Below are positions 1 through 6,641 of a stretch of 10,268 nucleotides of DNA, in pieces (position 1 is the first letter of the stretch; each line of letters begins with the position of its first letter). Source of the DNA: Pseudomonadota bacterium (GTDB lineage Bacteria > Pseudomonadota > Alphaproteobacteria > Micropepsales > Micropepsaceae); contig JAKAVI010000300.1 of assembly GCA_021817355.1 (NCBI GenBank), positions 1 to 10,268 of the forward strand, in the 5' to 3' direction. Position numbers and translations under genes: made by a program. A model generated the notes under the pieces. It was not told the DNA's origin, ran no database searches, and saw only the letters and a program-made list of their open reading frames with translations.

Positions 1-1
1 C

Positions 2-187
2 GCGTTTGAAACGGCGCGCAAAGTCGCCCGTCTCGAAGGCATTCCAGTGGGAATTTCCTCTGGCGCGGCGATCGCCGGCGCCCTCGAAGTGGGCGGCCGC
101 CCCGGCATGGAGGGAAAGACCGTGGTGGCGATCATTCCTTCCTTTGCAGAACGTTATCTGTCGACCGCACTGTTCGAAGGTCTCTGA
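2..187 (+). CDS. cysK: Cysteine synthase A (O-acetylserine sulfhydrylase), C-terminal end only
   Basis: The first 187 bases hold the last 61 codons of a gene that begins outside the window; the reading frame is open from base 2 to a TGA at 185-187. The visible protein contains VGISSGAAIAGALEV, then a PGMEGKTVV stretch and the ending IPSFAERYLSTALFEGL. These are the conserved closing segments of fold-type II PLP-dependent cysteine synthases. The GISSGAA segment lies in the PLP/active-site region of the family, and the SxxERYLST ending is typical of CysK/CysM. The enzyme makes L-cysteine from O-acetylserine and sulfide in the cytoplasm. The lysine that binds PLP is upstream and not visible, so CysK versus a close paralogue such as CysM cannot be settled fully; the ending looks more like CysK. 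It converges on the phosphodiesterase gene. Confidence 0.9.
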   Translation, partial: AFETARKVARLEGIPVGISSGAAIAGALEVGGRPGMEGKTVVAIIPSFAERYLSTALFEGL

Positions 188-330
188 GCGCCCAGACAGT
201 GTCGACCTGCGGGTTAGGACATCTTGCGCCACGGCAAAGCGCGCAGGAAACGCAAAGGCGACGACAGCCCCTCACCGCTCCACCTGCCTCACCCATGTGG
301 CGGGGCATAGTGGTGCGCCTTGCTGCGTTC

Positions 331-356
331 ACCCGGGCAGGGATCTTGCGGGTTTT
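331..356 (+). terminator. Weak possible intrinsic terminator after cysK
   Basis: ACCCG (331-335) can pair with CGGGT (349-353), with a 13-nt loop, and is followed by TTT (354-356). The stem is only 5 bp and lies 144 nt after the cysK stop, touching the stop codon of the convergent gene. The rest of the 188-354 gap shows no RNA gene or better hairpin. This is a weak candidate. Confidence 0.2.
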
Positions 357-1161
357 ACGGGAAGGAGATCAGGCGCGCGAGCCGATCAGGCCTGTCCGTG
401 CAGAGCGCATCAAGCCCGGTCAGACGGGCGAGGTCGGCGGGTTCATTGACGGTCCAAGCACCCAGCTTGAGCCCAAGGGCACGCGCCTGCTCCAGACATA
501 CCGGCGTGACATCACGGTGTTGCGCAAACCAGCCTTCGGCACCGGCCTTTCGGATATGGGCAAGGGTGGCTGCATCTACCGTGCCTGCTTGGGTCGTAAA
601 CCAGCAGCGCACCTTTGGGGCATGCGTCAGGACATAGCTGAGCCCGCGCCAGTCGAAGCCTACAACAATGCTACGCTCAAGATAATCGTGACGGCGAAGA
701 ACCGCGAGCGTGGCCTCGGCGAGGGCTTCGGCGGATCCTGAAACCGACGGCTCGATGGCGGTGGTTTTGAGCTCGACAAAGAGCCAGAAGTCATCCCCCG
801 CCACCGCGGCAATCACCTCCGCCAAGGTTGGAATGCGCTCGCCATCTTGCCAGTGCACGTTTTGGTGTGCCCGTGCGTAGCGGCTTGTGGGGTCTGCGCG
901 CCCGATGTCGTAGCGCTGAAGCTGTGCCAGCGTAAGCTCCTTGACGAGCGGCGGCGGCCCCTGGATCCAGCGTCCGTCCTGGTCACGGCACAGTGCCGGA
1001 TTTAGACGGAAATCATGCACCACCACCACCTCTCCGTCCTTCGAAAGCTGAACATCGAGCTCGACGCCATCACAGCCTTGCGCGCGCGCGGCCCTAAAGG
1101 CCGCGAGTGTATTTTCCGGCCGCAAGGCGGCACCACCCCGATGGGCAATGTTCCATACCAT
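355..1161 (-). CDS. Glycerophosphodiester phosphodiesterase (GDPD family)
   Basis: This 268-residue protein hydrolyses glycerophosphodiesters, products of phospholipid turnover, to sn-glycerol-3-phosphate and an alcohol. The GDPD signature starts at the N-terminus: HRGG at 7-10, PENT at 15-18, the metal-binding pair E34/D36 in VELDVQ, and the general acid/base region VVVHD with H49-D50. Further on are the conserved FVELK strand and a late GAWTVN motif. No signal peptide or membrane segment is seen, so it should be cytoplasmic, like UgpQ; the length fits a single-domain bacterial enzyme. The ATG shares one base with the TGA of the upstream acyl-CoA dehydrogenase gene, and no Shine-Dalgarno is apparent, so translation is probably coupled to that gene. 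The family is clear; the exact substrate is not. Confidence 0.93.
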   Translation of the reverse strand: MVWNIAHRGGAALRPENTLAAFRAARAQGCDGVELDVQLSKDGEVVVVHDFRLNPALCRDQDGRWIQGPPPLVKELTLAQLQRYDIGRADPTSRYARAHQNVHWQDGERIPTLAEVIAAVAGDDFWLFVELKTTAIEPSVSGSAEALAEATLAVLRRHDYLERSIVVGFDWRGLSYVLTHAPKVRCWFTTQAGTVDAATLAHIRKAGAEGWFAQHRDVTPVCLEQARALGLKLGAWTVNEPADLARLTGLDALCTDRPDRLARLISFP

Positions 1162-2432
1162 CAGTTGGGCCGACGGTTTTTGCCAATGAACCCGAACATG
1201 TGTCCGGCGACGTTGCGCATCTGGATTTCCTCAGAGCCTTCGGTGATGCGGTAGCGTCGATGGTGACGGTAGATATGCTCGAATGGCTTATGCCGCGAAT
1301 AGCCGATGCCACCATGAACCTGGATAGCCTGATCAGCAGCTTCGCACACCAGCCGGTTCGCCCGGTAATTGCACATCGACACCTTGTCAGAGAGATAGAG
1401 CTGGATCTGTGGCCCGCTCATCCGGTCCATGTCCCAGGCCGTCCGATAGATCAGCCAGCGTACCATTTCGCATTCGGTATTGAGTTCGACGAGCGGAAAC
1501 TGAATCGCCTGGTTGCGTGACAAGGGCTTGCCGAAGGGCTTGCGGGCATTGGCGTAGTCGACGCTCTCATTGATGCAGTATTGCGCCGCACCTACACCGG
1601 ACGCCGCCTGGCGGATGCGGTTCTCATGCAGGAAATGACGGGCAAGCCGCAGACCATCCCCCTCGGGGCCAAACAGGGCCTCATCCGGCACCCAGACATT
1701 CGTGAAGCTGACCCGGGCATGATCTGTCGGCATATTGAAGGTCCAATAATATTGCTCGATTTTAACTCCTGGGGCGTCCATCGGCACCAGGAAGCAGGTA
1801 ATGCCGCGCGCATCACCATCGCTGCCGCCGGTACGGGCGAACACCATGTCATGGCTGGCGATGTGCACCCCTGTGTTCCACATCTTCTGGCCATTGATGC
1901 GCCAGCCATTGCCGTCGCGAACCGCCCGTGTTTCGAGCCAGGTCGCATCTGAACCATGGTCAGGCTCGGTGAGACCGAAGGCGCACTTTATTTTGCCCTC
2001 GAGCGAGCCCTTGAGATAGAGCTCCTTCTGTGCCTCGGTGCCAAAGTCGCGGAACATCAGTATCTGCGGAAAATTGCCGACGATCGAGGATTCGTTCTGC
2101 AGATCGTTGTGCAGGCCAAGTCCTTTGGCCGCCAGGTGTTCGCGGATGATTGCCATGGCAAGATTGCCGATGTTTTTGCCACCATATTCGGTTGGCAGCG
2201 CCAGGCGCAGAAATCCCGCCCGATCGGCCCTGCGCCGCATTTCGGCGAGCAGCGCTTCCCATTCCGGTCGTGGCAGGCCGTCATTTTCGAAATCAGTACG
2301 CGCCCATTCGCGACGGTGATCGAAAAAGCGCTCATTGTCGCTTTCCCCTTGCAGGGGCTTGATTTCACGTTCGATGAAAGCATCGAGCTGGCTCAGGAGC
2401 TCTGTGATCTCAGGCGGGGTTGAAAATTCCAT
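1161..2432 (-). CDS. Acyl-CoA dehydrogenase family protein
   Basis: This 423-residue FAD flavoenzyme is expected to make trans-2-enoyl-CoA from acyl-CoA, the first step of beta-oxidation or a related pathway. The usual three domains are visible: a helical N-terminal domain (about 1-145), the flavin/substrate beta-domain opening with FGLTEPDHGSDAT (152-164), and a C-terminal helical domain with RKPFGKPLSRNQAIQ, QVHGGIGY (371-378) and YRITEGSEEIQ. E398 in TEG is at the position of the catalytic base of medium-chain dehydrogenases. The protein is somewhat longer than the ~380-residue short/medium-chain enzymes and resembles the ACAD10/11-like branch, although no kinase-like partner is nearby. 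The start is supported by GAAAGG about 8 nt upstream of the ATG. It leads a two-gene transcription unit with the phosphodiesterase. Chain-length specificity cannot be read from the sequence. Confidence 0.93.
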   Translation of the reverse strand: MEFSTPPEITELLSQLDAFIEREIKPLQGESDNERFFDHRREWARTDFENDGLPRPEWEALLAEMRRRADRAGFLRLALPTEYGGKNIGNLAMAIIREHLAAKGLGLHNDLQNESSIVGNFPQILMFRDFGTEAQKELYLKGSLEGKIKCAFGLTEPDHGSDATWLETRAVRDGNGWRINGQKMWNTGVHIASHDMVFARTGGSDGDARGITCFLVPMDAPGVKIEQYYWTFNMPTDHARVSFTNVWVPDEALFGPEGDGLRLARHFLHENRIRQAASGVGAAQYCINESVDYANARKPFGKPLSRNQAIQFPLVELNTECEMVRWLIYRTAWDMDRMSGPQIQLYLSDKVSMCNYRANRLVCEAADQAIQVHGGIGYSRHKPFEHIYRHHRRYRITEGSEEIQMRNVAGHMFGFIGKNRRPN

Positions 2433-2462
2433 AATGCTTGCCTTTCAAAAGCGTGCACCAAA

Positions 2463-2492
2463 ACTCTAGGCACGGAACAACCACAGGGCCAA
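2463..2492 (-). promoter_or_regulatory. Candidate sigma-70-type promoter for the acyl-CoA dehydrogenase gene
   Basis: On the minus strand, TTGGCC (2492-2487) and TAGAGT (2468-2463) are separated by 18 bp. Each matches the consensus at 4 of 6 positions. Transcription would start about 25 nt before the ATG, leaving room for the GAAAGG ribosome site. The fit is only moderate. Confidence 0.27.
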
Positions 2493-2698
2493 GTGAGGAC
2501 AGAGCCCAGCACGGTGCGCAAGACGCAGGCGCCCGATGCGTGCATGATGGTGCATGTGGCCGATCGGACACGCCGAACCGTGCGCGTGTGTCCCAAGACT
2601 GTCGCACAATTGACATCGTTAAGGCTAAGGCGTACCCGAACAGAATGACCTAGCGGAAGCTGGGCATCGCGTTTTGAGCGGAGTGTGGTGATGAGCTG

Positions 2699-2718
2699 TG
2701 CATCTTTGCACCGGTGCA
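2699..2718. repeat. Three TGCA tetramers at 8-bp intervals, including a 12-bp palindrome
   Basis: TGCA occurs at 2699, 2707 and 2715, each copy separated by 4 bases. The last two form the perfect palindrome TGCACCGGTGCA (2707-2718). The element lies about 180 bp before the MATE start codon. Its regular spacing suggests a transcription-factor site, but no regulator gene is in the window. Confidence 0.45.
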
Positions 2719-2862
2719 GCCCCAACGGTCTGACTGGCCAGCGCTTTCTTACCATCTCCGCTCGCGAGGAGAACGTGACCTGAACCGTCATAGGTTCTGA
2801 CACCCCCTCCCTCCCGAGCCCCTATCGGCGCTGTGGAGGGTCCCTGCTCTCTTCGCCATTAG

Positions 2863-2872
2863 GGTCCGGACC
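2863..2872. repeat. 10-bp palindrome just upstream of the MATE gene
   Basis: GGTCCGGACC is a perfect dyad ending 24 bp before the MATE ATG and 10 bp before its ribosome site. In mRNA it would lie in the leader, so it could be an operator or a small leader structure. Short GC-rich palindromes are common by chance in this base composition. Confidence 0.3.
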
Positions 2873-2896
2873 GCTTGTCCGCAGAAGGCCCGTATC

Positions 2897-4339
2897 ATGT
2901 CCGAATACATTGACGCCGAGTTCGGCCCGATCGCCACCCAGCCGGTGCACGCCAGAGGACTTAGAGGCTGGATCGAAGAAGCGCGGGCGCTGCTCAAGCT
3001 AGCTGTGCCGCTGATCTTCACCCAGCTTGCGCAGATGGCCATCATGACGACCGACATCATCATGCTGGGGCGGCTCTCAAGTACCGCACTGGCGGCCGCG
3101 ACCTTGGGCAATATCGTCTTTTTCTTCGCCTGGCTGCTTGGCCTTGGACCGGCTTCGGCTGTGTCGCCCATGATCGCCCAGCTGATCGGCGCTCGCCCCG
3201 GAGACCGCGCCGGTGTCCGGCACATCGCCCGGATGGGACTGTGGGCGGTGCTTTTGGTCAGCCTGCCGCTGATGGGTCTGCTGTGGTTCACCCGCCCGCT
3301 GCTCATCGCCCTCGACCAGCAACCAGACCTCGCCATGGCGGCCGGCACATTTACCGCAGCTTTGTGCTTCGGGCTTCCAGCCTCGCTCGGCTATCAGGTG
3401 CTGCGCGGCTTTGCCACCGCGCTCGGCAAACCGACCGCGCCCTTGATCGTGATGCTCAGCGCGATCGGCTTCAACGCGCTTGGCGACTACACGCTGATCT
3501 TTGGCCATTTCGGATTTCCGAAGCTTGGCATCATTGGCTCGGGCACAGCAAGCGCGCTCAGTTTCACCTTCATGTTCCTCTGCACGCTGGGTGTCATTCA
3601 CATCACGCCGAGCCTGCGCAAATACCGTATCCTGCGCCGCTTTTGGCGACCACGCTGGTTCGAGCTCAATGAAATCTTTCGTTTGGGAATGCCGATTGGC
3701 CTGACCACCATCTTTGAAGCCATGATGTTCAATTCGGCGACATTGATGATGGGAACCTTTGGCGCGGTGAACCTCGCGGCCCATCAGATCGCGATCAATG
3801 TCCCCTCCATCACCTTCATGGTGCCGTTGGGGCTGGGCATGGCTGCCACGGTGCGGGTAGGAATGGCTGCCGGACGCAATGATTATCGCAGCGTGCGTCG
3901 CTCCGGCTACAGCGCCATGCTCATTGGCGGCTGCTTCATGGCGAGCATGGCCATGACGATCTACGCCTTTGCACCCCAGATCGCCGGCCTCTATCTGCGG
4001 GCATCGGCAAAGAACGCGGCCGTGATCCTGCGGGCCGCGAGCTTCTTGCATGTGGCGGCGCTGTTCCAGCTGGCCGACGGACAACAGGTGGTGATGGCGA
4101 TGTCGTTGAGGGGTCTGAAAGATGCCCGCATGCCGATGGCGCTGGCTGCCGGCAGCTATTGGCTTGTGGGCTTTCCGCTTTGCCTTGGCCTCGGCTTTGG
4201 CCTTGGCCTCAAAGGGCTTGGCATCTGGTACGGGTTGGCCAGCGGCCTTGCCAGCGCCGCCATTTTGATGACCGCCCGCTTCATGCGGCTGGCGCGGCGG
4301 CGCCAGACGCCGCCAAGAGCGATGGCGCACCCCGGATAA
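2897..4339 (+). CDS. MATE-family multidrug efflux transporter (NorM-like)
   Basis: This 480-residue inner-membrane protein belongs to the multidrug and toxic compound extrusion family, which exports cationic drugs or metabolites using Na+ or H+ gradients. After a ~30-residue cytoplasmic N-terminus, hydrophobic stretches run to about residue 463 in the pattern expected for twelve membrane segments in two related halves. Family landmarks are TTDIIMLGRL in the first helix (D53), FEAMMFN in helix 7 (E274), LAAHQIAINV, and QLADGQQVVMAMSLRGLKD in helix 10 (D394). The acidic residues occupy positions corresponding to the cation-coupling residues of NorM. The basic tail RLARRRQ is cytoplasmic. The ATG is supported by AGAAGG (2883-2888), 8 nt upstream. 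The gene stands alone, divergent from the acyl-CoA dehydrogenase. Substrate and coupling ion cannot be inferred. Confidence 0.95.
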   Translation: MSEYIDAEFGPIATQPVHARGLRGWIEEARALLKLAVPLIFTQLAQMAIMTTDIIMLGRLSSTALAAATLGNIVFFFAWLLGLGPASAVSPMIAQLIGARPGDRAGVRHIARMGLWAVLLVSLPLMGLLWFTRPLLIALDQQPDLAMAAGTFTAALCFGLPASLGYQVLRGFATALGKPTAPLIVMLSAIGFNALGDYTLIFGHFGFPKLGIIGSGTASALSFTFMFLCTLGVIHITPSLRKYRILRRFWRPRWFELNEIFRLGMPIGLTTIFEAMMFNSATLMMGTFGAVNLAAHQIAINVPSITFMVPLGLGMAATVRVGMAAGRNDYRSVRRSGYSAMLIGGCFMASMAMTIYAFAPQIAGLYLRASAKNAAVILRAASFLHVAALFQLADGQQVVMAMSLRGLKDARMPMALAAGSYWLVGFPLCLGLGFGLGLKGLGIWYGLASGLASAAILMTARFMRLARRRQTPPRAMAHPG

Positions 4340-4386
4340 TAGGTCCCGGCAAGCAGATGAACCAGGACGTCAGGGGCAGTCTGGCG

Positions 4387-4404
4387 GCTCCAGCCGGCTG
4401 GAGC
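4387..4404. repeat. 18-bp perfect palindrome after the MATE gene
   Basis: GCTCCAGCCGGCTGGAGC is perfectly self-complementary. It begins 48 bp after the MATE stop codon. In RNA it would form a 7-bp stem with a CCGG loop. No run of T follows, so it is not a standard intrinsic terminator. It may be a 3'-end stabilising hairpin, a Rho-associated structure or a protein-binding site. Confidence 0.6.
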
Positions 4405-4422
4405 GCCCCCGCCCACGGCGTA

Positions 4423-4441
4423 GTTGCGACACGAACGCAAC
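4423..4441. repeat. 6-bp inverted repeat with 7-bp spacer
   Basis: GTTGCG (4423-4428) and CGCAAC (4436-4441) are perfect inverted arms around ACACGAA. The geometry is operator-like, about 90 bp upstream of the candidate promoter for the exported-protein gene. No factor can be assigned. Confidence 0.35.
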
Positions 4442-4514
4442 ATCGATTGCAGGTGCGAAGACGCAGTTTCATCGAGCGTCAGGCACAACTGTGTAAAAGC
4501 CGTCACAAATACGC

Positions 4515-4542
4515 TTGGCTCCGGACGGATACGCGCTAAACT
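4515..4542 (+). promoter_or_regulatory. Candidate promoter for the small exported protein
   Basis: TTGGCT (4515-4520) and TAAACT (4537-4542) are separated by 16 bp, each matching the sigma-70 consensus at 4 of 6 positions. Transcription would start near 4549, placing the palindrome at 4551-4562 at the start site, with about 50 nt of leader before the ATG. Confidence 0.35.
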
Positions 4543-4550
4543 ACAACTTG

Positions 4551-4562
4551 TGTGGCGCCACA
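4551..4562. repeat. 12-bp palindrome at the presumed transcription start
   Basis: TGTGGCGCCACA is a perfect dyad located 8 bp after the candidate -10 box and 37 bp before the chosen ATG. It is well placed for a repressor site or a short leader hairpin. Function is inferred from position only. Confidence 0.4.
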
Positions 4563-4599
4563 GGCGTCTGACAGGGATTGCCAGGAAATTGCCAAGAAA

Positions 4600-5070
4600 A
4601 TGATGAACCCGGTAGTCAAGATTGGCGGTGTGATCAGCGTTGCCCTCGCCGCGGGGCTTTGCGCCGCGCCGGCCTGCGCGAACACCTTCACCAGCGGTGC
4701 AGCAAAAATTGGCCCCTTTGCCCATGCGGATCAGACCGTTCCGGTTGTCGCACTGGGCGAAGAAATCGGTATCGCCTGTGATGCCCTTCAATATCGCGCT
4801 CCGGGCAATGATGTACGTGTCGTGCTCACCATCTCCGCGCCACCAAGCGCCAGCGCTGGCACCGGCTATCGCAAGGTGTTGGCCACCAATCAGCAGCTGA
4901 GCAAAGACGCGGTTCGCGTGCGCATCCCCAAGATCCCCGACCTTGTCAATCAAACCGTCAAGGTCGATGTCTACGTGGTCAGCGCCAAGGGCGCCCGCAA
5001 TTGCCCGGCCGGGCGCATGCGCATTGCCGATGGGGCTGCAACCAAGCGTGGGCCTGATCACCGCTCCTGA
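4600..5070 (+). CDS. Small exported protein of unknown function
   Basis: I do not recognise this 156-residue protein. From the double ATG at 4600/4603 it begins with a clear Sec signal peptide: a lysine at residue 7, a hydrophobic core VISVALAAGLCAA, and a likely signal peptidase I cut after ACA (residue 27). The mature part, about 129 residues, reads as mostly beta-strand (VPVVALG, VRVVLTISA, VKVDVYVVSA) with two cysteines, C60 and C135, that could form a disulfide. It therefore looks like a periplasmic or secreted beta-rich domain. The frame is open upstream to a GTG at 4552, but starting there would bury the signal peptide behind 16 polar residues. The ribosome site is weak: AGGA at 4583-4586 is 13 nt away. 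The TGA ends 2 bp before the end of the convergent ubiB gene, leaving no room for a separate terminator. The tail is polar and basic. Confidence 0.75.
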   Translation: MMNPVVKIGGVISVALAAGLCAAPACANTFTSGAAKIGPFAHADQTVPVVALGEEIGIACDALQYRAPGNDVRVVLTISAPPSASAGTGYRKVLATNQQLSKDAVRVRIPKIPDLVNQTVKVDVYVVSAKGARNCPAGRMRIADGAATKRGPDHRS

Positions 5071-5072
5071 GT

Positions 5073-6641
5073 TCAGTGAAGTGGACCAATCGCAAGAACC
5101 AGGAGCGCCAGAGCGGCGAGCCACAGCGCGACCTGCAGATGTCGAATGCGGAAGGATTGTGCGCGGGCAAAGCGCTCGATCGAATCCGCGTCAACCTTGA
5201 CACCATCGCCGGCCAAACTTTGTGCGACGTTCTCAAGATTGGTGAGCACCGCAGGCAAATCACGGGCCAGACCGAGGAGTGCCTCCAGCGCAGTGCGGCC
5301 ATCGCGCAGGATTGCGCGCGGGCCGATCTGATCGGCCATCCATTCGCCGACCACCGGGCGTGACGCTTCCCAGATGTCAAAATCCGGATCGAGGCTGCGC
5401 GCCACCCCTTCGACCACCACCATGGTTTTTTGCAGAAGGACAAGTTGGGGCTGCAGTTCCATGTCAAAGCGCCGCGTCGTCTCGAACAGCTGCTGCAGTA
5501 GTCTTGCCATCGAGACATCGCGCGCCTTGCGTCCGAAGATCGGCTCACCGATGGCCCGCAAGGCCTGGGCAAAATTTTCGATCGAATGCGTCTTGGGAAC
5601 AAATCCTGCTTCGAAATGCACCCGCGCGACGCGGCGATAGTCACGAGCCAGAAAGCCCGCCAACGTTTCCGCCATGAAGCGGCGCATGGCGGCATCAAGG
5701 CGGCCCATGATGCCAAAATCAACCACCACCAGCCGCCCCTCGGCATCCACGAAAAGATTGCCCTGATGCAGATCAGCGTGAAAGAAGCCGTCGCAAAGAG
5801 CCTGGGTGAGAAAGCTGCGCACCACGGTGACCGCGATCAGCTTGGGATCATGGCCGGCGTCGAGCAAAGCCTGCTTGTCACCGACGCTGACGCCATCAAT
5901 CCATTCGGTGGTCAGCACGCGGGTTGCCGTGCGGGACCAATCAACCGAAGGAACACGGAAATCAGGATCGTCCGCCATCTGATCGGCAAGCTCGGTTGCC
6001 GCCGCAGCCTCCATGCGCAGATCCAGTTCAAGCGCAACCGAGGCGGACAGTGTGCCAACCAGGGCGCCCAGCCGCAGACGTCGCGCCTCCTTGGACAGCG
6101 CCTCCGCCCATTTGGCGGCAAAGGCAAAGGCGCTCAGATCCCGGGCGAATTCCTCCTCGATACCGGGGCGCAAAATCTTGACGGCGACGGCGCACGGCGG
6201 CTCATCGGTGGTCTGGGCGCGATGCACCTGGGCGATCGAGGCCGCGGCAACTGCCGGCTCGAAGTTGCGGAAGACCTGAGCCATTGGCCGTCCCAGACCT
6301 GCCTCAAGCATCGCCTCCGCAATCTCAGTAGGGAACGGTGGCACCCGATCCTGCAAGTGCTTCAGCGCCGCACAGACATCGGCGCCAACAATGTCAGGCC
6401 GGGTCGCCAGGATCTGGCCCAGCTTGATATAAGCCGGCCCCAGCCGCTGCAGCGCCATGGCCAGCCGCACGCCCGGGGCCTCTCCCGCGGCAGGGGTACG
6501 ACCGGCGCCCAAAAGCTGGCGTGCCAGACGCCAGCCGATGGACAATTGTCCGAGGTATTCGCGCGGCAGGAGCGCGTCATGGCGCGACAGCACCAGCATG
6601 GCGCGCATGAGACGCCCGAGATTGCGCAGGCTGCGGATCAT
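5073..6641 (-). CDS. ubiB: UbiB, ABC1/ADCK-type atypical kinase for ubiquinone biosynthesis
   Basis: This 522-residue member of the UbiB/COQ8 protein-kinase-like family supports the hydroxylation stages of ubiquinone synthesis, probably as an ATPase that helps handle lipid intermediates. The family hallmarks are present: the KxGQ motif K73-L-G-Q76, the Ala-rich nucleotide loop AAASIAQVH (132-140) replacing a glycine-rich loop, VAVK with K155, the ExD-type stretch ELDLRME (from E205), the catalytic HADLHQGN (288-295) and DFG (308-310). The C-terminus ends in a hydrophobic anchor (about 502-520), which seems short, perhaps one membrane pass where many homologues have two. Its ATG overlaps the TGA of ubiE by 4 bp (ATGA), so the pair is one transcription unit, probably translationally coupled. 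In several alphaproteobacteria the next gene is coaBC; here it is the end of an unrelated convergent gene. Confidence 0.96.
   Translation of the reverse strand: MIRSLRNLGRLMRAMLVLSRHDALLPREYLGQLSIGWRLARQLLGAGRTPAAGEAPGVRLAMALQRLGPAYIKLGQILATRPDIVGADVCAALKHLQDRVPPFPTEIAEAMLEAGLGRPMAQVFRNFEPAVAAASIAQVHRAQTTDEPPCAVAVKILRPGIEEEFARDLSAFAFAAKWAEALSKEARRLRLGALVGTLSASVALELDLRMEAAAATELADQMADDPDFRVPSVDWSRTATRVLTTEWIDGVSVGDKQALLDAGHDPKLIAVTVVRSFLTQALCDGFFHADLHQGNLFVDAEGRLVVVDFGIMGRLDAAMRRFMAETLAGFLARDYRRVARVHFEAGFVPKTHSIENFAQALRAIGEPIFGRKARDVSMARLLQQLFETTRRFDMELQPQLVLLQKTMVVVEGVARSLDPDFDIWEASRPVVGEWMADQIGPRAILRDGRTALEALLGLARDLPAVLTNLENVAQSLAGDGVKVDADSIERFARAQSFRIRHLQVALWLAALALLVLAIGPLH

Larger units (their letters stand above)
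2433..2896. other. 464-bp gene-free divergent intergenic region
   Basis: This stretch separates the divergent acyl-CoA dehydrogenase and MATE genes. The open frames in it are unconvincing: they lack ribosome sites and recognisable protein features. What can be seen are two TGCATG hexamers exactly 10 bp apart (2541-2546 and 2551-2556), a TTGACA hexamer at 2610-2615 with no good -10 at the right distance, a TGCA array at 2699-2718, a small hairpin GAACC/GGTTC at 2782-2797, and the palindrome GGTCCGGACC at 2863-2872. It most probably holds both promoters and the binding sites that control them; no RNA gene could be recognised. Confidence 0.6.

Noticed and set aside
2610..2638. TTGACA at 2610-2615 as the MATE promoter
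   Set aside because: The -35 is perfect, but the sequence 17 bp on is TACCCG, matching only two -10 positions, and the leader would be about 250 nt; not strong enough to list as a promoter.
2393..2803. A 136-codon minus-strand open frame in the divergent region, upstream of and overlapping the acyl-CoA dehydrogenase start
   Set aside because: No ribosome site or protein family feature, Arg/Cys-rich composition, and overlap in another frame with a well-supported start.
4170..4222. Repeated GGCCTTGGCCT-like strings near the end of the MATE gene
   Set aside because: They encode a Gly-Leu-rich membrane helix (GLGFGLGLKGLG) and are explained by coding; no independent repeat element.
3077..4330. 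A 417-codon open frame on the minus strand opposite the MATE gene
   Set aside because: Its His/Arg/Gln/Ala-rich composition is the mirror of membrane-protein codons; no domain is seen, and the plus strand is clearly coding.
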